NCBI GenBank assembly: GCA_905182125.1
Contig: CAJJAV010000001.1
Location: 1 to 64,000, forward strand
Direction of reading: 5' to 3'
Source of the DNA: an uncultured Candidatus Poseidoniales archaeon
GTDB lineage: Archaea; Thermoplasmatota; Poseidoniia; Poseidoniales; Poseidoniaceae
Length of the DNA: 64,000 nucleotides
The translations under genes and the position numbers were made by a program. The notes under the pieces were generated by a model. It was not told the origin of the DNA and ran no database searches. It was given only the letters and a program-made list of their open reading frames with translations. Below, piece after piece: positions 58,543 to 64,000 of the stretch. Position 1 is the stretch's first letter. Each line of letters starts with the position of its first letter.

Positions 58543-60138
58543 TCACAGTTCGTTTGGAACAGGTGATTGATCCATGTGGAGGAACGCATAGACGGCCCAC
58601 CATGTGACGATGTCCCAAGAATGAACCAGATTTGCTTCACCTGTGGCGTTGTCAGTCGCCATGTAGTCTTCCATTGTGGTTAGTTTGTCACAGGTCTTGT
58701 GGTAACAAGGATACCCGTCAACGACCCCGTTCCAACCTAATGTGGCTACGCCAAGTTGCTGGAATGAATCGTGATCGCTGCGAGCGGTTGGACTTTCATA
58801 AATCGCAACCATGTCTTGGTAGTTGTTCTGCCACAGCGGGCTTTCACCTGCTACGGCCCACTCTTCTCGTCCTCGCTCGATTTGGTAGGCGAGATCGAAT
58901 GCGTCCGCCCCAATCCATTCTGCTAAGTGGTACATGCCGGGCTGATCGATAACATCGCCGGTGCCATCAGGTCCGAGGTAGACCGAGAGTGCGAAATCAC
59001 CTGGATAGTTGATCCCAGCCATGTCGAGGTTGAGGTAATTACTCACAGTGACGCCGTCAGGGAGATCGCCAGCAAAGGCACTCGAACCCCAGAGGCCTTC
59101 TTCTTCAGACGACCACAAGCAGAACACCATGGTTCTACGAGCGTCAAAATCTGCCAGCACACTTGCAGTGGTCAAAACCATCGAAGTTCCCGCAGTGTTG
59201 TCATATGCGCCGGTTCTCGTTCCGTATCCTTGTTCATCGGTTCCTGGAATTAGTCCAATCGGAGATGCGTAGGGTGCGATGTCGAAGTGAGCACCAAACA
59301 CCAACCATTCGTCAGGGTAGACGGTGCCGGTTTTGTAACCACAAATGTTCACGGCCCACAAAGTACCAGATTGGAATCTGTGAACCTCAACGTCAAGGTC
59401 ATAGCCAACCATGACCCCTTCGAAGTAGGTGATTGCGTCTTCATAGGCGGGGTTTCCGTTGCCAATCCACCGATCGAGGTAGCCAACAGCTCCATCGGCT
59501 AAATCCAATGGATCAGCCGTTTCGTCGGTGATGAAATCAACCCATTCGTACACATCTCTTCCGTTCAGCCAGCCACCGCTTGCGTTGACACCGTTTTCTT
59601 CGGTTAGGTCGGCGCGTTGTGCACGAACCGTTGCCATCTGTTTGACAACAACCCCGTCGCCTCTTGATTCACCAGGTACAACCCATGAGAAAAACCCACC
59701 TTCGTCTTCATTGGCGGAACTCATCACGGCAGAACCACTCGATCGGTCCATACCCCAATCCATCCACGATTCATCTGCAGCACGGATTGGCCAATCTGTT
59801 CGACCGTAGTCGCCCAGAAGAAACACGATATCGCTGTTTCGAGGCGGAAATAGGATTTTTATGCTTACAGATTCACCTTCTGCCAAGTCAAGCATGGTGC
59901 CGTTTTGGGCACGAAGTGATCCCGGATCTTGGATAAAGTACGGAATAAAGACACTCATATCTCGGTCAGCCTTGAGCACAATCGTGGTCCATTCACCACC
60001 AGGGATTTCTTCTGGAAGAACAGAAAGGTCGTTTGCACTTGGCAATCCCCCATTGTCATTTTCTCCAAAGCATCCTGCAAACGGGGCGGTAAACATCAGC
60101 AGAACCAGCAATCCTGCACGTGCGTGTTGGGGGCGCAT
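58543..60138 (-). CDS. Exported M28-family zinc aminopeptidase, lipoprotein (copy 2)
   Basis: A 531-residue peptidase from ATG 60138; the frame continues upstream but the lipoprotein signal (LLVLLMFTAPFAGCFGEN) fixes this start. Zinc-site segments are VFGAHFDIAP, GAYDNTAGTSMVL, FCLWSSEEEGLWGS, YLNLDMAGIN and TARSDHDSFQ, matching copy 1 at each point. It lacks about 40 residues of the first copy's inserts. The two copies lie 3.6 kb apart on the same strand with an unrelated block between, so they arose by duplication and are not a simple tandem. Confidence 0.92.
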   Translation of the reverse strand: MRPQHARAGLLVLLMFTAPFAGCFGENDNGGLPSANDLSVLPEEIPGGEWTTIVLKADRDMSVFIPYFIQDPGSLRAQNGTMLDLAEGESVSIKILFPPRNSDIVFLLGDYGRTDWPIRAADESWMDWGMDRSSGSAVMSSANEDEGGFFSWVVPGESRGDGVVVKQMATVRAQRADLTEENGVNASGGWLNGRDVYEWVDFITDETADPLDLADGAVGYLDRWIGNGNPAYEDAITYFEGVMVGYDLDVEVHRFQSGTLWAVNICGYKTGTVYPDEWLVFGAHFDIAPYASPIGLIPGTDEQGYGTRTGAYDNTAGTSMVLTTASVLADFDARRTMVFCLWSSEEEGLWGSSAFAGDLPDGVTVSNYLNLDMAGINYPGDFALSVYLGPDGTGDVIDQPGMYHLAEWIGADAFDLAYQIERGREEWAVAGESPLWQNNYQDMVAIYESPTARSDHDSFQQLGVATLGWNGVVDGYPCYHKTCDKLTTMEDYMATDNATGEANLVHSWDIVTWWAVYAFLHMDQSPVPNEL

Positions 60139-60210
60139 AGCAGGTCGTGGCCGCTTTCGTTGTTGAACCCAACGGCTAAAAAAAATCTCTCTTTTTACAG
60201 CGCCAACAGC

Positions 60211-60233
60211 ATAAATAGTTCCGGTCACCGGAA
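60211..60233. promoter_or_regulatory. Shared promoter with palindrome between M28 copy 2 and DDAH
   Basis: ATAAATA (60211-60217) is TATA-like on either strand. It is followed by the perfect 15-base palindrome TTCCGGTCACCGGAA (60219-60233). This lies in the 150-base gap between divergent genes and could control one or both. Confidence 0.45.
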
Positions 60234-60288
60234 AGTGAATTCCAAGAAAAGGCGAACGGTTAAGGGGGGTCAGGCGTCCGGTTTGAAC

Positions 60289-61098
60289 ATGGCAACGGTT
60301 CGTTTGGACCAAAAAGGCCGGGCACTGACCCGCGCAATTCCTGCCTCATTTGATAAGGCATTGGCGAAGTTTTTCGGTTCCGGGCCCAATGACATCGAAC
60401 TCGCTAAGGCCCAACACCTCGCTTATCGCGAAGCACTTTTGGCCGCAAACGTCGAAGTGACTGTGCTGCCTTCAGATGATAAGTTACCCGACTCAATTTT
60501 CGTTGAAGACCAAGCTGTTGTGATCGATGGTCATGTCCTTCTCCCGGTCCCAGGCCACCCTGCACGGGTTGCCGAACAACCCCCCATCGCTGAATTTGTC
60601 ACCCGTCAATTGACGGGCACACAGGTGTGCAGCATGAATGGAGAAGCACGGATGGATGGAGGCGACATCATTCGACTTGGCGATTTGTTCTTCGTCGGAC
60701 GGTCTTCGAGAACCAATGATGCCGGAATTAAAGAGCTCCGAGATCTCCTCACACACCTCGGCCACGAACTCCGAGTGGTCGAGATTCCAGGCCATGCCCT
60801 GCACCTCACAAGCATCAGTTCAACACCGACTGACTCGGTGATTTTTGCCCCAGAAGGCTACCTTCCCGAGGATGCTTTTGGCGTTCTACCAGAAGGTTGT
60901 GAAGTGATTTGGATGCCAAAGGACGAAGCCTACGGCTGCAATACAATCGGCTTACCAAACGGCCAAGTTCTCGTTGCAGAAGGTTACCCGACCGTGCTTG
61001 CGACCGTCGAAGCAATGGGCCTCCAACCAGTCGTATTAGACATGAGTCAAATCCGGGCCGCAGATGGTTCACTCACCTGCTGCTCACTGTTTTACTAA
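60289..61098 (+). CDS. Dimethylarginine dimethylaminohydrolase-like enzyme
   Basis: A 269-residue guanidino-group-modifying enzyme. Substrate and catalytic segments: PDSIFVEDQAVV (Glu/Asp), EARMDGGDIIRLGD, the catalytic His in GHALHLTSISS, and the C-terminal nucleophile in LTCCSLFY (Cys264 or Cys265). DDAHs hydrolyse methylated arginine to citrulline and a methylamine; some relatives act on agmatine-like or other guanidines. The ATG at 60289 fits the family's start; the long upstream frame crosses the divergent M28 gene. It could let the cell recover nitrogen from modified arginine. Confidence 0.9.
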   Translation: MATVRLDQKGRALTRAIPASFDKALAKFFGSGPNDIELAKAQHLAYREALLAANVEVTVLPSDDKLPDSIFVEDQAVVIDGHVLLPVPGHPARVAEQPPIAEFVTRQLTGTQVCSMNGEARMDGGDIIRLGDLFFVGRSSRTNDAGIKELRDLLTHLGHELRVVEIPGHALHLTSISSTPTDSVIFAPEGYLPEDAFGVLPEGCEVIWMPKDEAYGCNTIGLPNGQVLVAEGYPTVLATVEAMGLQPVVLDMSQIRAADGSLTCCSLFY

Positions 61099-61099
61099 A

Positions 61100-61504
61100 T
61101 CAGGAAAATCGATTTTCTGGGCGGTACGCAGCACTGTACCAGTGACCAATCTGTAGTTTTGCATCCGCTTCGTCGAGAACGGTGTGAATGTCTTCGGGGA
61201 AAACAGCTAAATTTTGCTCATCAACCAACATCAACCCCTCCTTTGAGGACATTAACTTCAGGGTTTTTGTGTGATCTAAAAAGAGACCAATTTCAAACAC
61301 GATGAACAGGGGTCTCCGTACCGTCAAATCTTGGAATTTTGAGGAAAACAGGAAACTTGCAAAATCGGCAATTGAATAAAAAGAGCAAAGCGTCGAGAGG
61401 GTGTGCACCAGGCCCCGTTCTTCACCAGAAAGAGCAATGTCTGGTTCATCAAGGACTTCTGATTTTACCAATGTGAGCAGCGGGCGGTCTTCGCTCATGG
61501 TCAT
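61100..61504 (-). CDS. Unknown 134-aa protein
   Basis: A 134-residue, mostly soluble protein starting at ATG 61504, or at ATG 61498. The composition is ordinary, with a hydrophobic stretch (RRPLFIVFEIGLFLDHT) that could be a buried strand-helix rather than a membrane segment. No motif or family recognised. It is convergent with the DDAH-like gene, one base from its stop. It precedes no close gene; the 95 bases beyond its start contain no clear promoter. Confidence 0.55.
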   Translation of the reverse strand: MTMSEDRPLLTLVKSEVLDEPDIALSGEERGLVHTLSTLCSFYSIADFASFLFSSKFQDLTVRRPLFIVFEIGLFLDHTKTLKLMSSKEGLMLVDEQNLAVFPEDIHTVLDEADAKLQIGHWYSAAYRPENRFS

Positions 61505-61599
61505 ATCAACAGTGCCTCACCGATAATTGTATGTTCTTTGAGGTCTGTTCTCAGGAGTTTTTTCCACCCAAACCAGTCGAAGTACATCGTTGAAAAAAT

Positions 61600-62277
61600 T
61601 CACCACGGCAATTGTTTTCCATCGTATTGAATGAATTGGCCGCTGTTTTCTAGGGTGAGTTCTTCCACCACCTTGCGCATCCCTTCAACGCTCTCTGGCA
61701 TTTCAACCGGGGCGCGGTCACCACCCATGCTCGTTTTCACCCAACCAGGGTGCAAGACGACGAAACTTATGTTGCGTTCAGCCGCTTCTTTCTTCATCGA
61801 GACCGTAAACATGTTGAGGGCGGTTTTACTTGCCCGATAAGCATACGACCGTCCCATCTCGCAATCGTCAATCGACGCCATCAAACTGCTCGTCATGGCT
61901 ACTTTTACCAAACCGTCATGGCTCATTTTTGGATAGAGGGCCTGAACAACCCTTACCGGACCAAGAGCGTTGATGTCCATGACCTCAAGGGCCCACTTAT
62001 CATCAATTTCAGTAAGATCGCGCCAGCGGCCGTCGGCCACACCAGCGTTGTTGACAAGCAGGTCGATGCGCCCAGGGGCGCCGTCAGCAAAGGAGTGTAC
62101 AGATTCCATGCTTTGCACATCGAGTTGATTGATGGTTAATGAGTCGCAGGCCAATGAGCCAAGGCGCCCTATTTGGGTCCGATAGCCAGCGTACACAGTC
62201 CACCCAGCATCAAGCAATTGCGCTACCCATTCCGCGCCGAGTCCGCGGTTGGCTCCAGTGATCACAGCAACGCTCAT
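61600..62277 (-). CDS. Short-chain dehydrogenase/reductase
   Basis: A 225-residue classical SDR with the NAD(P) site TGANRGLGAEWVAQ (residues 7-20), LVNNAGVAD, the catalytic Ser in VAMTSSLMAS, and Tyr/Lys in SYAYRASKTALNMF; HPGWVKTSMGG follows as usual. The cofactor and substrate cannot be decided from sequence alone. The gene is divergent from the YbjQ pair, with an inverted repeat in the gap. Its C-terminus ends QYDGKQLPW. Confidence 0.9.
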   Translation of the reverse strand: MSVAVITGANRGLGAEWVAQLLDAGWTVYAGYRTQIGRLGSLACDSLTINQLDVQSMESVHSFADGAPGRIDLLVNNAGVADGRWRDLTEIDDKWALEVMDINALGPVRVVQALYPKMSHDGLVKVAMTSSLMASIDDCEMGRSYAYRASKTALNMFTVSMKKEAAERNISFVVLHPGWVKTSMGGDRAPVEMPESVEGMRKVVEELTLENSGQFIQYDGKQLPW

Positions 62278-62297
62278 GACGATGGTTAAAAGGGGCT

Positions 62298-62325
62298 GAT
62301 TGAAGAACCTTTCAACCCTTCAATC
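62298..62325. promoter_or_regulatory. Inverted repeat between SDR and YbjQ genes
   Basis: GATTGAAG (62298-62305) and CTTCAATC (62318-62325) are a perfect eight-bp inverted repeat with a 12-base spacer, in the 87-base divergent gap. Candidate operator or mRNA hairpin. Confidence 0.35.
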
Positions 62326-62364
62326 TTGGTGAATGTTCATGTATACCTTCGCTATGTGTGGTTT

Positions 62365-62697
62365 ATGCAGCCTGATGTGACCATGCCGTTTTCAAACACA
62401 GAAACGCTCCCAGGATCGAGCATTGTTCGGTCACATGGCGTGGTAACCGGCTCAACCGTCCGAGCAAAAAACGTCTTCAAGGACATCGGAGCCGGGTTCA
62501 AAAACATCGTTGGTGGGGAATTGAAAGCTTACACCGAACTTCTCCAAGAATCGAGGAACGAAGCCCTGTACCGCATGTGCGCAGAAGCATCATCGCGTGG
62601 TGCGAATGCGGTCGTAAACGTCCGCTTTGCCACGTCCTCTGTTGCTGGCGGAGCGGCCGAATTACTGGCCTATGGCACCGCCGTAACCGTCGAGTGA
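62365..62697 (+). CDS. YbjQ-family (UPF0145) protein, soluble copy
   Basis: A 110-residue protein from ATG 62365. The family core is complete: SHGVVTGSTVRAKNVFKDIGAG, VGGELKAYTELLQESRNEAL, RGANAVVNVRFATSS and LLAYGTAVTVE. YbjQ proteins form pentamers of unknown role, sometimes called heavy-metal binding. It has no membrane segment. The gene for a membrane-anchored relative follows after ten bases, so the two probably act together. Confidence 0.88.
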   Translation: MQPDVTMPFSNTETLPGSSIVRSHGVVTGSTVRAKNVFKDIGAGFKNIVGGELKAYTELLQESRNEALYRMCAEASSRGANAVVNVRFATSSVAGGAAELLAYGTAVTVE

Positions 62698-62707
62698 GGT
62701 GCCTCCT

Positions 62708-63193
62708 ATGGGTGCAGTACAAGTGCTCCAACTGCTGGGGTTCATCACAGGTAATATTGCATGGATTGCAAGTATTTTCGGCGTTCTTGTTTACCAGCCA
62801 CGAAAGAAAAAGGCCTTGCTGAAGCGTGAGCAAGCCAGTCTCATTTCGTGCGGCGTGAACGCGCTCACCACTCTTAGCACCCCTTCAAAAAAGGGCGAAA
62901 TCCAAGGATACACCGTTTTGGTGGCCAACGTTGTCATGTCACCGAGTTGGATTCAGACCTTCGCTGGCGGGGTCCGTGCCCTCTTCGGAGGCCGCATCAA
63001 CACGTTCGCTAAGTTGCTTGAATGGGCCCGGCGAGAGGCCAAGCAACGCCTCTTAGAAGAACTCGAAGCGTCTCACTACGACGAGGTGATCAACGTCCGC
63101 TTTGAGACGACCACCCTCACCAAATCCACAGGAAGCAAAGACAAGACCACGGGCTTTGAAATTCTCGTTTATGGCACCGCTGTGAAGTACTGA
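62708..63193 (+). CDS. YbjQ-family protein with N-terminal membrane anchor
   Basis: A 161-residue protein from ATG 62708. The first 30 residues form a transmembrane helix (LLGFITGNIAWIASIFGVLVY) followed by RKKK, and a YbjQ-type domain comes after: GEIQGYTVLVANVVMSP, GGRINTFAKLLEWARREAK, YDEVINVRFETTTL and EILVYGTAVKY. The otherwise cytoplasmic YbjQ fold is thus tethered to the membrane. It may recruit the soluble YbjQ copy encoded just upstream. Confidence 0.82.
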   Translation: MGAVQVLQLLGFITGNIAWIASIFGVLVYQPRKKKALLKREQASLISCGVNALTTLSTPSKKGEIQGYTVLVANVVMSPSWIQTFAGGVRALFGGRINTFAKLLEWARREAKQRLLEELEASHYDEVINVRFETTTLTKSTGSKDKTTGFEILVYGTAVKY

Positions 63194-63247
63194 GTGTTGG
63201 CGCCATCCGGGCTCAATTCATGGGTGGAGTTCTTGAGGGGCCGGCTT

Positions 63248-63865
63248 GTGGCTAAACTCGATACTATGTCGCAATCTTCTCAAAACAGTTCGTTTTTCCG
63301 AAAGTGGGCTATGCGCCAGTACTGGCGAATGCAACAAAGCCAAGCCGTGGTCAGTTTGTTGCTCTGGGGCACCACAATCACGTTGTTGGTCTGGCCCTAT
63401 GTGTCGTGGCGTTTTTCAGCGCAATGCGATGGCGGGTTTTGCTTTTCAGATGCAATCATCGGGATTCCTTCGACCTACATCGGGCTCAGCGTCATTTTCT
63501 TTTCAGTGATGTTCGCGGTCCTTTTCATCGGCTTCCTTTACGATCGAGTGTTCTCACTTTGGACAGAATGGCGCAGCGTCGATATGGAGCGAAACCCCTA
63601 TGCCACCTACGCACTTTCTCCAAATTGGGTCATGATTGTCGCACTTCAGGCTGAAACACTGAAGCGAACCTCACAAGATGATCCAAAGATGTTGGCTCAG
63701 GCCGACTGGTACCTCAAGTGGTGCGAATCTTACACAGAAGGCGAAATGTTTGCACGCTCAGTACAGCGTTGGGATTCTGACATGGGCGAAACCCCGACGT
63801 TTTGGTTCACTTCTGAAGAAGCAATGCAGCGAGCCCGTGAATCGGTGTTCGATGATGAAGCTTAA
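63248..63865 (+). CDS. Two-TM membrane protein, unknown
   Basis: About 205 residues from GTG 63248, which has GAGGGG eight bases upstream; ATG 63266 is an alternative. Two hydrophobic segments (AVVSLLLWGTTITLLVWPYV and IGLSVIFFSVMFAVLFIGFLY) enclose a short loop with paired cysteines (CDGGFC). The C-terminal 100 residues are soluble, with many Trp and acidic residues. No family recognised. It follows the membrane-anchored YbjQ gene by 54 bases on the same strand and could be its membrane partner. Confidence 0.7.
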   Translation: MAKLDTMSQSSQNSSFFRKWAMRQYWRMQQSQAVVSLLLWGTTITLLVWPYVSWRFSAQCDGGFCFSDAIIGIPSTYIGLSVIFFSVMFAVLFIGFLYDRVFSLWTEWRSVDMERNPYATYALSPNWVMIVALQAETLKRTSQDDPKMLAQADWYLKWCESYTEGEMFARSVQRWDSDMGETPTFWFTSEEAMQRARESVFDDEA

Positions 63866-64000
63866 TCACTGATTTCGGCCAGTGAGTGCTGACCACCATC
63901 GAGCAAGCATTTGCCAGAGGGTTTCTTTTCTGAAGTACTCTCCTGTGTCAGGGTCATACCACGTACCATCGCCCTGACGAATGGGTCCATTCTGGTACTG
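63866..64000 (-). CDS. C-terminal end of an unknown gene running off the window
   Basis: The minus strand from the right edge to TGA 63868-63866 is open for 44 codons. The translated end contains QGDGTWYDPDTGEYFRK then WQMLARWW, an aromatic-rich repeat-like segment of the type found at the ends of membrane proteins; no family can be named from so little. The stop directly abuts the stop of the convergent two-TM gene, which supports a real gene here. Confidence 0.6.
   Translation of the reverse strand, partial: QYQNGPIRQGDGTWYDPDTGEYFRKETLWQMLARWWSALTGRNQ

Noticed and set aside
1-64000. CRISPR arrays, insertion sequences, integrases or attachment sites
   Set aside because: No regularly spaced direct repeats, transposase or recombinase sequence, or terminal inverted repeats were seen.

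Overview
The window looks like a contig from a planktonic marine euryarchaeon, most probably Marine Group II (Candidatus Poseidoniales). Evidence for an archaeon: geranylgeranylglyceryl phosphate synthase and a geranylgeranyl-reductase-like flavoprotein for ether lipids, ribosomal protein eL20 (LX) followed by prefoldin alpha and FtsY, an archaeal beta-CASP nuclease, AlaX, and TATA-like boxes about 25-30 nt before several start codons. Evidence for a surface-ocean lifestyle: a proteorhodopsin-type pump, several exported peptidases with lipobox-like signal peptides, and bacterial-type genes (UvrA, an S4-RluA pseudouridine synthase, type II glutamine synthetase) of the sort common in this group. 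No rRNA, tRNA, CRISPR array or insertion sequence was seen.

Layout. 1-3756: five overlapping genes of unknown function, the first cut by the window edge; this is the least recognisable block. 3823-12993: an unknown 584-aa protein, a LysE-type exporter, a gamma-family PLP sulfur-amino-acid enzyme, an EamA transporter, geranylgeranyl reductase, a HAD phosphatase, a NERD protein, a SemiSWEET and a DUF3592-like membrane protein. 13038-17737: type II glutamine synthetase divergent from an XRE-CBS regulator, an S15-type exported hydrolase and an epimerase. 17818-22045: a tight five-gene cluster with a KAS III-like enzyme, a haem-oxygenase-like diiron protein and a membrane desaturase, probably building or modifying an acyl-derived product; pyrF follows. 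23162-26674: response regulator, DUF1844, ftsY, prefoldin and eL20. 26775-33009: a cell-surface subtilase, a MamK-like actin, a long coiled-coil protein and a DUF4126 membrane protein.

33002-36660: GGGP synthase, an ABC exporter and a rhodopsin. 36663-49274 is one long minus-strand run: an acyltransferase-like membrane protein, purQ, purL, uvrA, RluA, moeA, TauE/SafE, a zinc ribbon and a beta-CASP nuclease. 49696-51385: ferredoxin, small flavoprotein, AlaX. 51472-53172: a zinc-finger protein divergent from an M50 protease. 53206-60138: two paralogous M28 lipoproteins flanking a three-gene block (membrane-anchored ectodomain protein, LVIVD-repeat protein, SCO). 60289-64000: DDAH-like enzyme, short unknown gene, SDR, two YbjQ-family proteins, a two-TM protein and the tail of one more gene.

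The strongest leads are the MamK-like actin with its coiled-coil neighbour, the KAS III/diiron/desaturase cluster, the unknown five-gene operon at the left edge, and a rhodopsin with lysine at the proton-donor position. Start codons were chosen by Shine-Dalgarno-like motifs, overlaps and signal peptides. All family assignments are by eye from motifs; no database search was run.
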